A stretch of DNA of 64,000 bases from Myxococcaceae bacterium JPH2. GTDB taxonomy: Bacteria; Myxococcota; Myxococcia; Myxococcales; Myxococcaceae. The notes under the pieces are model-generated. The model was not told the DNA's origin, ran no database searches, and was given only the letters and a program-made list of their open reading frames with translations. Below are positions 1-9,494 of the stretch, piece after piece. Both the position numbers and the translations under genes were made by a program. Position 1 is the stretch's first letter, and the number at the start of each line of letters is the position of its first letter. The stretch covers positions 558,001 through 622,000 of the forward strand of contig JAEMGR010000001.1 of the NCBI GenBank assembly GCA_016458225.1. Reading direction: 5' to 3'.

Positions 1-190
1 GCGCCTCACTGAAGGTCCACCCCGCGATGCTCGGCCGCTCGCCGTAGACGACGAGCAGCGGCGCCAGCGCCGTGAACGTCCACGCCAGCGACGTGGCCCC
101 ATCCGTGAGGAAGTCCGCGCGGTACTGGAGCGCCTGCAGGCCCGAGGCCTTCAGCTGCACGCCCAGCAGTCTGAGATATCGCCGCAGCAT
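1..190 (-). CDS. ABC-2 type exporter permease, second subunit (3' part cut by window edge)
   Basis: The first 63 codons of a minus-strand gene run off the left edge. It starts at ATG (188-190), 6 bp after the stop of the permease at 197-1000, with a GGAGGG-like site just upstream. The visible part has a short polar start (MLRRYLRLLGVQLKASG), then QYRADFLTDGATSLAWTF, which resembles the opening of the neighbouring permease (KVGFSEAVAYRAELLVWVLS), followed by a hydrophobic stretch. ABC exporters of the COG4586/COG4587/COG3694 type have one ATPase and two different permeases, so this is probably the second membrane subunit. Substrate unknown. The C-terminal membrane segments are outside the window. 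Confidence 0.8.
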   Translation of the reverse strand, partial: MLRRYLRLLGVQLKASGLQALQYRADFLTDGATSLAWTFTALAPLLVVYGERPSIAGWTFSEA

Positions 191-196
191 TCCGCC

Positions 197-1000
197 CTAC
201 CCTCCGAACGCCGCGAAGCGCCGCAGTCCGTACCGCCACACCACCGTCGTCCCCACCGCCAACACGGTCACCCAGCCCCACTGAAAGGCGAGCAGCCGCA
301 GCGCCTCGGCCGTCTCATGCGCGCCCGTCATCAGCTCCGTGGGCAGGCCCATCTGATAGCGGAACGGGAGCCAGTCGATGAGCGAGCGCAGCCCCTCGGG
401 AAACAGCTCCACCGGGTACATGTACCCGGAGCACACGAAGAACAGCACCAGGTACACCTCCATCAGCTTCTGGCTGCTGTCCATGAAGAGGCTCAAGGAG
501 CCGATGATGGCGTTGGTGAGGAAGGTGATGAGCCACCCGCCCACGATGGACACGGCGAAGAGGACCCAGCCCACGGCGGAGCGCGGCACCACCTGCCACC
601 CCACGAAGACCACGCCCAGCACCGTCACCGGCATCGCCACCACGAGGCGCATGGGGAACGCCGCGATGTTCTCCGCCGCGTAGGCCCACAAGGGAGAGAT
701 GGGACGCAGGAGGCGCATGGACAGCGTGCCCTGCTTCACCTCCCAGTTGATGAGCCACGCGGCCCACGAGCTGATGAGCTGGCGCACCGCGAACGTGGCC
801 AGGAAGTAGCCCACGAAGTCCGCCTGCCCGAAGCGCCCCACCGGCGCCGTGCGCGCCACCGCCGTCCACAGCGCCATCATGATGAGCGGCATGGTGGTGG
901 ACAGCACCCAGACGAGCAGCTCCGCCCGGTACGCCACCGCCTCGGAGAACCCCACCTTCAAGAGCGTGGGGAAGGCCCGCACGGTGTTGCGCAGGCTCAT
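197..1000 (-). CDS. ABC-2 type exporter permease
   Basis: 267 residues, the usual size for ABC-2 permeases of the COG4587/COG3694 families. About six hydrophobic segments are visible, including LLVWVLSTTMPLIMMALW near residue 30 and VYLVLFFVCSGYMYPVELFP near residue 185, the latter typical of the late loop and helix of the family. The start codon overlaps the stop of the ATPase gene by 4 bp (ATGA), and the next permease follows 6 bp downstream, so the three genes form one operon and probably one inner-membrane exporter. Nothing in the sequence names the substrate. Confidence 0.88.
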   Translation of the reverse strand: MSLRNTVRAFPTLLKVGFSEAVAYRAELLVWVLSTTMPLIMMALWTAVARTAPVGRFGQADFVGYFLATFAVRQLISSWAAWLINWEVKQGTLSMRLLRPISPLWAYAAENIAAFPMRLVVAMPVTVLGVVFVGWQVVPRSAVGWVLFAVSIVGGWLITFLTNAIIGSLSLFMDSSQKLMEVYLVLFFVCSGYMYPVELFPEGLRSLIDWLPFRYQMGLPTELMTGAHETAEALRLLAFQWGWVTVLAVGTTVVWRYGLRRFAAFGG

Positions 1001-1998
1001 GAAGCGCCCTCGGCCGCGGCACGCCGGGCCTTGCCCTCCGCGAACAGCTCGCCCATGACCTCCTCCAGCGGCGCGTTCTCCACCGTGAGGTCCGTCACCG
1101 TCAGGCTCGCCAGCGCGCGGCTGATGGTGGCGTTGACCGACTCCTGATGCACCTGGAGCACCGCCATGCCCGGCTCGTGCGACACCACCTTGCCCAGGGG
1201 TGTCAGGCGCGCGTTGTCCACCGGCTCGGCCAGGCGCAGCACCACGCGCTTCTCCGGGCGCACGCGCTGCACCAGCGCCTCCAGGCTGCCGTCGTACGAC
1301 AACAGCCCCTTGTCGATGACGATGACGCGCGGGCAGAGCGCCGCCACGTCATCCATGTAGTGGCTGGTGAGGATGAGCGTCGCGCCGTAGCGCTCGTTGT
1401 AGCTCTTGATGAAGCTGCGCATGGTGGCCTGCATGGCCACGTCCAACCCGATGGTGGGCTCGTCCAGGAAGAGCACCCGGGGCCGGTGGATGAGGGCCGC
1501 CGCCAGCTCGCACTTCATCCGCTCGCCCAGGGAGAGCTGCCGCGTGGGCTTGCCGATGAGGTCCTCCAGCTCCAACAACCCCACCAGCTCATCCAACGTC
1601 TGCTTGTACTGAGCGCGGGGCACGTCGTAGATGGCGCGGTTGAGTTCGAAGGTCTCCGCGGGAGGGAGGTCCCAGAGCAGCTGCTGCTTCTGCCCCATGA
1701 CGAGCATGATCTTCTTGAGAAACTCATCCTCGCGCAGGCGCGGCACGTGACCGTCCACGCGCACCTCGCCCTCGGAGGGGTGGAGCAGGCCCGCGAGGAC
1801 CTTGAGGGTCGTCGTCTTGCCCGCGCCGTTGGGCCCCAGGAAGCCCACGCGCTCCCCGGGACGGATGTCGAAGGAAATGCCATCCACGGCCTTGACCGTG
1901 GAGTAGCTGCGGTGGACGAGCGAACGAAGGGCCGCTTTCAGGCCGGGCGGGCGCTTGTGGACCTTGTAGTGCTTGCGCAGGCCGCGAACGGAGATCAT
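997..1998 (-). CDS. ABC exporter ATP-binding protein (COG4586-like)
   Basis: 333 residues. Walker A GPNGAGKTT at about residues 55-63, ABC signature LSLGER at 155-160, Walker B with LFLDEP at 176-181, and the H-loop in ILTSHYMDD. The N-terminus has an insert (HKRPPGLKAALRSLVHRSY) before Walker A that is typical of the COG4586 group, whose ATPases pair with two ABC-2 permeases. A roughly 100-residue C-terminal region follows the ATPase core, as in drug and polysaccharide exporters of this class. It is the first gene of the operon with the permeases at 197-1000 and 1-190. The 62-bp gap to the divergent Rsm22-like gene must hold both promoters. Confidence 0.9.
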   Translation of the reverse strand: MISVRGLRKHYKVHKRPPGLKAALRSLVHRSYSTVKAVDGISFDIRPGERVGFLGPNGAGKTTTLKVLAGLLHPSEGEVRVDGHVPRLREDEFLKKIMLVMGQKQQLLWDLPPAETFELNRAIYDVPRAQYKQTLDELVGLLELEDLIGKPTRQLSLGERMKCELAAALIHRPRVLFLDEPTIGLDVAMQATMRSFIKSYNERYGATLILTSHYMDDVAALCPRVIVIDKGLLSYDGSLEALVQRVRPEKRVVLRLAEPVDNARLTPLGKVVSHEPGMAVLQVHQESVNATISRALASLTVTDLTVENAPLEEVMGELFAEGKARRAAAEGAS

Positions 1999-2060
1999 GT
2001 GCGGCGGTGTTTAACGCGGTCGGCTCCCGGGAGCGACCCTCTCTTTAGAAGGCACGGTAG

Positions 2061-3254
2061 ATGAGCAACGCGTACAGCAAGGACCTGGAGCGATGGATGC
2101 CCCGGCTCATCGCCGTGTGGCGGGCCTCGCGCGGCCGGACCGAGGGCCCCGAGGGGCGCCTCACGCCGCAGGAAGTCAAAGAGGTCGCCGCGGGCGTGAA
2201 GCAGCTGTCGCTGGGGCTGACGCGTGAGCGCCAGCTCGCGGGCGCGCGCTACATGGATGACCCGCGCCTCTTGGGCGCCTACCTCCTCTTCTACTGGCCG
2301 GTGTCCTACGCGCAGGCGCGGCAGGTGCTGGGCGAGCTGCCTTCGCGCCCGCGCCACGTGCTGGACCTGGGCAGCGGTCCGGGCCCGGTGGCCTTCGCGG
2401 CGATGGACGCGGGCGGCGGCGAGGTGACCGCGGCGGACCGCAGCAAGGCGGCCCTCACCCTGGCGCGCGCGCTGGCCACCGAGGCCGGCGAGGCCCTGGC
2501 CACGCGCGAGTGGGACCCGATGAAGAAGGGCACCGAGCTGCCCGAGGGCCAGTACGACCTCATCACCCTGGGCCACGTGGTGAACGAGCTGTACGGCGCC
2601 ACCGATGAGGCCCTCAAGCCGCGCGCGGCGCTCCTGGAGGCGGTGCTCGGCAAGGTGAAGCGCGGCGGCAGCGTGCTGGTGCTGGAGCCCGCGCTGCGCG
2701 AGACGAGCCGCAACCTGCTCAAGGTGCGCGACCTGCTGGTGGAGCGCGGCTACGCGGTGCGCGCGCCGTGCATGTACCGAGGCGCCTGCCCCGCGTTGGT
2801 GAAGGAGACCGACTGGTGCCATGCCGAGCGCGCGTGGCCCATGCCTCGCGTCGTGGAGGAGCTGGCCAAGGCCGCGGGCCTCCACAAGGAGGCGCTGAAG
2901 ATGAGCTACCTGGTGCTGGCACCCAAGGGCGAGAGCTGGCCGGAGCCGCCGCCGGGTCGCCTCTTCCGCATCGTCTCCGAGTCGCTCGAGGGCAAGGGGC
3001 GCCAGCGCTACATCGGCTGCGGTCCGGAGGGACGCGTGGGCCTGGCGATGCAGGACAAGCACCGCACCGAGCAGAACGAGCGCTTCTTCCACCTGCAGCG
3101 CGGCGACGTCATCGCCGTCACGCAGACGGAGGCGAAGGGCGACGGCATCGCGATGGGCGAGGGCTCGGAGGTCCGCATGGTGGCCCAAGCGGGGCGCGGC
3201 GTGCCGCCTCCGCCCCGAGAGCCTGAGCCGGCCGCGACACCGCCGAAGGCCTGA
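2061..3254 (+). CDS. Rsm22-like SAM-dependent methyltransferase (ribosomal small subunit family)
   Basis: 397 residues. A class I methyltransferase fold is marked by the SAM loop VLDLGSGPGPVAFAA near residue 95 and the acidic end of strand 2 (TAADRS). The region near residues 235-265 contains CMYRGACPAL followed by DWCHAE, matching the conserved cysteine block of Rsm22/METTL17 proteins; METTL17 members are reported to bind an Fe-S cluster through such cysteines. The C-terminal part (residues 290-397) is basic and may bind RNA or the ribosome. Family role is small-subunit assembly; an enzymatic target is not established. It is divergent from the ABC exporter with a 62-bp spacer. Confidence 0.82.
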   Translation: MSNAYSKDLERWMPRLIAVWRASRGRTEGPEGRLTPQEVKEVAAGVKQLSLGLTRERQLAGARYMDDPRLLGAYLLFYWPVSYAQARQVLGELPSRPRHVLDLGSGPGPVAFAAMDAGGGEVTAADRSKAALTLARALATEAGEALATREWDPMKKGTELPEGQYDLITLGHVVNELYGATDEALKPRAALLEAVLGKVKRGGSVLVLEPALRETSRNLLKVRDLLVERGYAVRAPCMYRGACPALVKETDWCHAERAWPMPRVVEELAKAAGLHKEALKMSYLVLAPKGESWPEPPPGRLFRIVSESLEGKGRQRYIGCGPEGRVGLAMQDKHRTEQNERFFHLQRGDVIAVTQTEAKGDGIAMGEGSEVRMVAQAGRGVPPPPREPEPAATPPKA

Positions 3255-3278
3255 CGCGAGGCGCGGCGACTTCCGCGG

Positions 3279-4699
<1,421 letters not shown>

Positions 4700-4716
4700 G
4701 CGGAGTCCCCGTCCTC

Positions 4717-5901
4717 ATGCGCAAGCCCCAGTCTCGGCGCCACAGCTCGTTCCTCACGTGGGCATTGCTTGTCAGCTTGGGAGTCCACGGGCTCGCGGCG
4801 CTCTGGCTGTCGCGAGCCAAGACGCCCCCGCCCGTGGCTCCGCAGCGGACGCCACTGCAGGTGAGCATCATCGAGCGCAAGCGACCGGCGCCTGTCACGC
4901 CCGTCACGCCTCCGCCCGCGCCGCCGCAAGCGCCCGTCGTGCGGCGGCCCGTCACGCCCAAGGCTCCCGCGCCCGTGGTGACCGCGCCCGCCCCGGCGAA
5001 GGCGGAGCGCCCCGCCGAGGAGACGGACACTCCGCGAGCAGGGTCGGATCAGCCCGTGCTCGCGACGGACATGCCCACGGCGGCACCGGGCTCGGACGTG
5101 CCTCGCGCGAGGCCCGACGGGCAGCGAGGGCCGGTGTCGCTGACCCCCTCTGCGTCAGCGCTGGCCCAGACCGCGGGGAACGACCTGCCGCCGGAAGAGG
5201 AGACGGAGGACGCACGGGGCATCCAGGCGCCGCGGCGCGTGTCACCCGAGCAGCTCGTGCGAGAGACCGCGCAGGACGCGCTCGCGCTCAGCCGAGCGAC
5301 GCGGGGCGCGGTGCATCCGTACTTCCAGAAGCTGGGCCAGGCGCTGTTCGACGCGTGGAAGCCGGAGCCGGTGGTGGCCAAGCTGGGCACTGAGACGCTG
5401 CGCAGCCGCGGCTACGGCACGAAGGACTTCCTGAACTCGTGGCAGCAGCGAGCGGAGGCGTATGGGAAGTCCGGCTCACCGCTGGCGGGAGTGACGCCGG
5501 GCTTCATGCCGCGCACGTTGGGAGGCGAGGACCTGACGTCGAACTTCTCCACGCAGGTGGCGCTGGAGTCGCAGGCGGGCGCGGACGTGAAGAGCAAGCG
5601 GCGGATGCTCATGCGGCTGACGCAGGACCGCGACGGGCACTTGCTGGAGCTGCGGATGCTCAAGCCCTCCGCGTTGCCGGAGATTGACCGAGGCGCGCTC
5701 GCGAACATCCGCGCGGCGGGAGGAACGCTGCCCGAGCCGCCGCAGGAGGCGCTCGGCTCGCGCACGCAGCTCGTCAGCCTGTGGGAGCTGGAGCTGGTGC
5801 GAGGCTGGGACACGCACCACCGCGACGTCTCCTTCGACTTCGCCGGAGCCATCGCGGAGTCCGACTACTTCAAGCACCTCAAGCTCACGGGCGCGCAGTA
5901 G
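4717..5901 (+). CDS. TonB-like energy transducer protein
   Basis: 394 residues. An N-terminal signal anchor (FLTWALLVSLGVHGLAALWL, residues 11-30) is followed by a proline-rich periplasmic spacer (VAPVTPPPAPPQAP type, residues 35-100), a variable middle, and a C-terminal domain with the TonB-C pattern: MRLTQDRDGHLLELRMLKPS, then FDRAAL-like IDRGALANIRAAGGTLPEPP. TonB proteins pass proton-motive energy from ExbB/ExbD to outer-membrane receptors. No exbB or exbD is adjacent, and the long middle (residues 110-270) is unusual, so its partner receptor is unknown; a TonB-dependent receptor is encoded at 58752-61283, far from here. Confidence 0.8.
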   Translation: MRKPQSRRHSSFLTWALLVSLGVHGLAALWLSRAKTPPPVAPQRTPLQVSIIERKRPAPVTPVTPPPAPPQAPVVRRPVTPKAPAPVVTAPAPAKAERPAEETDTPRAGSDQPVLATDMPTAAPGSDVPRARPDGQRGPVSLTPSASALAQTAGNDLPPEEETEDARGIQAPRRVSPEQLVRETAQDALALSRATRGAVHPYFQKLGQALFDAWKPEPVVAKLGTETLRSRGYGTKDFLNSWQQRAEAYGKSGSPLAGVTPGFMPRTLGGEDLTSNFSTQVALESQAGADVKSKRRMLMRLTQDRDGHLLELRMLKPSALPEIDRGALANIRAAGGTLPEPPQEALGSRTQLVSLWELELVRGWDTHHRDVSFDFAGAIAESDYFKHLKLTGAQ

Positions 5902-5915
5902 CACCGCGCCGTTGA

Positions 5916-5953
5916 GCATGCCCGCTCACGCAAGGAATCGCGGGCGGGCGTGC
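5916..5953. terminator. Hairpin between convergent genes (possible two-way terminator)
   Basis: GCATGCCCGC (5916-5925) pairs with GCGGGCGTGC (5944-5953), 10 bp with one G-U pair and an 18-nt loop. It lies between the TonB-like stop (5901) and the TPR lipoprotein stop (5969). There is no T-tract on either side, which is common for high-GC terminators. Confidence 0.4.
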
Positions 5954-5968
5954 ACTGAGCCGCGAGGC

Positions 5969-7204
5969 TTACTCGCGATGGGCCGTCGTTCCTGAGATGG
6001 GCTTCACCTCGTCGCGAAGCACCGCCACCGCCAGCTTGCGCGCGACTTCATACGAGGGCTCTCCGTCAAAGAACGCGTAGGTCAAATGCCGGGAGTTCCC
6101 CTCGTAGGAGTCGAAGTGGAAAATCCGCTCCGCACTCGCCAAAGGACTGGAGGCCTTTGCATGCTGGGTGAACTCATACGAGCCAAGGCTCATCCTTGAG
6201 TCCAGCGCAGCGCCGTCAGACCCGGGTTTCGTCACGTAGAAGGTGTAACGAACGGCCCAGGCGCCCTCGAGCTTGAAGTTCTCCGCGACCATCACCTTCG
6301 CCTCGCCGACCTGGAATTGCTCGCGAACGAAGAATGCGCTCTCCACCTTCCCGTCGGCATGAAGCTTCATCAGCCGAGCCCTCGCCCCATCGCGCTCCAC
6401 AGGCTGGTTCAGCGCTGCGTGCTCTTGCACCAGCTTCGCGAGCATCCGCCAGTCATCTGGCATTCGCTGGGACGCCGCTCGGAAGTGCACAAGCGCGTTC
6501 GGGTGGTCTCCTTTGTTCTGATACGCCTGCCCGATGTTGTACTGAGTCGTTTCATCCTTCGGATGCTCGGCCGTCGTCTTTCCCAGATACGCAAAGGCCT
6601 CGGCCTCTTTCCCCATGGACAACAGCAACAGGCCCACCTCGGCGGAGAGCCCGGCGTCGTTCGGATTGAGTTCCATGGCGCGATGGAACGCCTTCACCGC
6701 GCCATCGTTCTCGTTCGCGCTCGCCAGCAGCGAGCCCAACGCGGCCCAGTACTTTGACGACTGAGGCTCAAGCTCCGTCGCTCGCGACATCTCGGCGGCG
6801 GCCCCTTGCATGTCCTGGATGCATCGCAGGAAGTACCCCTTGAGGTAGTGGTACTCCGCGACATCCGGAGCCAAGGCAATCGCCAGGTCGAACTCCCACC
6901 GCGCCTCGGCGTCCTGCTCGAGATAGAAATACACTCGCCCCAACAGATAATGCAGGTGCGCGTCTTCAGGCGTCTGCTGGACCGCCTTCTTGAGTTCCTC
7001 TCGAAGCGTGTTGAAGTCGCGCTTCGTGGCAGCAGCGTCAGTACCGAACCGCGCAATGTCCAGGCGTTCTTCCAGAGCCAGATCGGCAGGCGTCGGAGCC
7101 GGAGCCTTGGGCTTCGAAACGGCGGGGTTCGCAATCACAGGCGCAGCCGTCTTGCATGCCGCAATCAAGAGCAACGAAGAGAGAACCATGAGGCGTCGAG
7201 GCAT
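5969..7204 (-). CDS. TPR-repeat lipoprotein of unknown function
   Basis: 411 residues with a lipoprotein signal peptide: MPRRLMVLSSLLLIAAC, lipobox cysteine at residue 17. Residues 70-270 hold about five TPR units (for example AHLHYLLGRVYFYLEQDAEA-like, YNIGQAYQNKGDHPNALVHF). The last 130 residues form a non-repeat domain (ENFKLEGAWAVRYTFYVTKP, then FHFDSYEGNSRHLTYAFFDG) that I do not recognise. It is likely tethered to the outer membrane as a scaffold. Base composition is lower in GC than its neighbours (34 of 60 bases in line 6481-6540 by hand count), which suggests a different history. It converges with the TonB-like gene. Confidence 0.78.
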   Translation of the reverse strand: MPRRLMVLSSLLLIAACKTAAPVIANPAVSKPKAPAPTPADLALEERLDIARFGTDAAATKRDFNTLREELKKAVQQTPEDAHLHYLLGRVYFYLEQDAEARWEFDLAIALAPDVAEYHYLKGYFLRCIQDMQGAAAEMSRATELEPQSSKYWAALGSLLASANENDGAVKAFHRAMELNPNDAGLSAEVGLLLLSMGKEAEAFAYLGKTTAEHPKDETTQYNIGQAYQNKGDHPNALVHFRAASQRMPDDWRMLAKLVQEHAALNQPVERDGARARLMKLHADGKVESAFFVREQFQVGEAKVMVAENFKLEGAWAVRYTFYVTKPGSDGAALDSRMSLGSYEFTQHAKASSPLASAERIFHFDSYEGNSRHLTYAFFDGEPSYEVARKLAVAVLRDEVKPISGTTAHRE

Positions 7205-7328
7205 GGCCGCAAGTTCACATGGCAGGCCCCGAACGAATCCTCATGGTTCCATCATTTCCCTTTCACGCCCGGTCCCATCACTTTGAGTCCATGCATTCCA
7301 GACAACCGCGCACGTGCGTGCAGTCGCA

Positions 7329-7357
7329 CCGCCAGGACCCACGCGGAGTCCTGGCGG
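7329..7357 (-). terminator. Perfect hairpin downstream of the S8 peptidase gene
   Basis: CCGCCAGGAC (7329-7338) and GTCCTGGCGG (7348-7357) form a perfect 10-bp stem with a 9-nt loop, 11 bp beyond the stop of the minus-strand peptidase gene. No T-tract. The rest of the gap 7205-7368 must hold the promoter of the TPR lipoprotein gene. Confidence 0.55.
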
Positions 7358-7368
7358 CACGACACGCG

Positions 7369-9405
7369 TTACATCGGTTCAGGGCAGACCACCGCCGGGC
7401 ACTCGCCACCCGGCGGGCAGTAGCAGGGGTCCGGAATCACGGTGATGTTCCGGACCGGCGTGTAGTCCCCAAACCAGGTGACGAACTCCTGCACCATGCG
7501 CCACTGGAACGCATAGGTCCCCGGCGTCATGGGCGCCGTGGCGTTGATGGTGAAGATCTTCTGCTGCCCGGTCGCGATGGCATCCGATGGCGCCAGCAAC
7601 ACGCGCGTGCTCGGAACCCACGTGGAGTTGTCCTGCGGGGACTGCGCACCCAGCTTGAAGTTGTCCGCCGCCGTCCACGTCTGCGTGCCCGTGTTCCGCA
7701 TCGTCACCGACGCCGTGAACGCCCGCCCCGCGTACACCGTGACGGGCGTCATCATCGCTCCGAACTGGGCATCCCGGACCAGCGCCCCGCACGTGAAGGA
7801 GGCGTCCCGGTTCGCCATGGTCCCATCCCGGTCAGTCACGGTCATGCGCACCGTGGCCGCCGTATTCGGCGTGCACGTTCCCGTCGCACTGTTCGCCGAG
7901 ACAGCCGTCACCGTCGCGTTGGCCACCCCCGCGAAGCCATACACATAATTGCCCATGCCACCCGCCGCGCTCCCCGAGCACGAGAACGTGCCCTGCGAGG
8001 AGGTGCACGCGAAGCTCGGGATGGACAGCGGCGGCGCCACGGCGCGCAGCGCGTTGAGCAGGCCCGTGCCACAGTCCGTCGTGCAGCCGGGAATCGGGGT
8101 GGCCGTCGCCTTCAGCCGAGCCGTCACCTGCGCCGGAGTCCACGCCGGGTTCTGGGACAGCAGCAGCGCCGCCACGCCCGCGACGTGAGGCGCGGCCATC
8201 GACGTGCCGCTGAGGTAGCGATAGCAGTAGTCCCCCGGCAGCAACGTGGTGCCATTCTTCACGATGGCCCAGCTCGACACGACGCCGTCCGTCCCCGAGT
8301 ACTCCGTTCCATCATTCAGGCAGTTGATGCCATTGCCATAGAAGCCAGGGCCACCCCCCGGCGCCGTGAGGTCCACCCGCGCGCCACGGTTGCTCCACGA
8401 CGCGCGCACGTTCGTCCGAGTGCTCGCCGCCACCGCGATGACGCCCGTGCACGACGCCGGCGTCACCTTGCTGGTGTCGAAGTTGTCATTGCCCGCGGCG
8501 GCCACCAGCACCGTGTTGTGCGCCAGCGCGAAGTTCACCGCGGCCTGCATGTCTGGATAGGTGGAACAGGGCGCGTTCTGCGTCCCCGTGCCGAAGCTCA
8601 TGTTGATGACCCGCGCGCCATTCTGGGAGGCCCAGATGATGGCCTCGTCCACGTTGGACATCACCGGGTGGTCATCGATGGAGACCTTCACCGGCATGAG
8701 CAGACAGCCCTGACAGATGCCAGCCCCACCCACGCTGTTGTTCGTGTTGGCGCCCACGATGCCCGCCACGTGCATGCCGTGATGCCACGTGCCGTCATCC
8801 GTCGGGTCGGAGTCCGCGGGCGTGACGCCAAAATCCCGTCCGGTCGTCCAGCGCCCCACCAGGTCGGGATGGTTCAGCCGCCCCGTGTCGAGCAGCGCCA
8901 CCGTCACGTTCCCCGTCACGTAGTCCCAGGCTTGAGACAGGTCGATGGCCGGGTAGCTCCACTGCAACGGATACAGCGGATCGTTCGGCGTGGAGGAATA
9001 GTCCAGGTACAGGTCCTCGTGGGCGTACTCGACATCCGAGCGCTTGCGCAGCGACTCGATGGCCGAGAGCGTGCGGGCCTCCTCCTCCGCGATGCTCGTC
9101 GCCTGGGGCAAGGAGCCATCCGACGTCAGCGACCACAGCTCCGCGCCCGTGCTCAACGGCCGCAGCGACTGGGCCACGAAGCCACTCAGCGCCACGGACG
9201 ACACGCGCTTGCCCGAGTTCGCATCCGCGATGAACTTCACGATGACGCGCCCCGGGACGAACCTGCGGACCTCCTTCGTCTCCAGGGCCTTCGACTGGTG
9301 CGCCACCGGCGTCGCGGGCTCCGGGACGGAGCCACCGCAACCCACGACCGACAACAAGGACAACCACGGCAAGATGAATCGAAAGGCTGAACTACGAGAC
9401 ACCAT
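7369..9405 (-). CDS. S8 subtilisin-family serine peptidase, lipoprotein, with C-terminal Ig-like domain
   Basis: 678 residues from ATG at 9403-9405, chosen because it opens directly into a lipoprotein signal (FILPWLSLLSVVGCGG); a longer reading would bury it. Residues 50-120 form an I9-type propeptide (VPGRVIVKFIADANSGKRV). The catalytic triad is visible: Asp in VALLDTGRLNHPDL, His in HHGMHVAGIVGAN, Ser in LSGTSMAAPHVAGVAALL. After the catalytic domain come a region with paired cysteines and an NBR1-like Ig domain (FTASVTMRNTGTQTWTAADN), then a short Cys-rich tail (PCYCPPGGECPAVVCPEPM). Probably an exported protease anchored at or released from the outer membrane, fitting a predatory lifestyle. 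Confidence 0.92.
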   Translation of the reverse strand: MVSRSSAFRFILPWLSLLSVVGCGGSVPEPATPVAHQSKALETKEVRRFVPGRVIVKFIADANSGKRVSSVALSGFVAQSLRPLSTGAELWSLTSDGSLPQATSIAEEEARTLSAIESLRKRSDVEYAHEDLYLDYSSTPNDPLYPLQWSYPAIDLSQAWDYVTGNVTVALLDTGRLNHPDLVGRWTTGRDFGVTPADSDPTDDGTWHHGMHVAGIVGANTNNSVGGAGICQGCLLMPVKVSIDDHPVMSNVDEAIIWASQNGARVINMSFGTGTQNAPCSTYPDMQAAVNFALAHNTVLVAAAGNDNFDTSKVTPASCTGVIAVAASTRTNVRASWSNRGARVDLTAPGGGPGFYGNGINCLNDGTEYSGTDGVVSSWAIVKNGTTLLPGDYCYRYLSGTSMAAPHVAGVAALLLSQNPAWTPAQVTARLKATATPIPGCTTDCGTGLLNALRAVAPPLSIPSFACTSSQGTFSCSGSAAGGMGNYVYGFAGVANATVTAVSANSATGTCTPNTAATVRMTVTDRDGTMANRDASFTCGALVRDAQFGAMMTPVTVYAGRAFTASVTMRNTGTQTWTAADNFKLGAQSPQDNSTWVPSTRVLLAPSDAIATGQQKIFTINATAPMTPGTYAFQWRMVQEFVTWFGDYTPVRNITVIPDPCYCPPGGECPAVVCPEPM

Positions 9406-9494
9406 CGTGAACCCCCAATGAGAAACTGCATGGGTATTCACGATTGGCCTTGGAATCAATTTCACCCCTTCACGTGAACCGGGGCAGAGACGAC

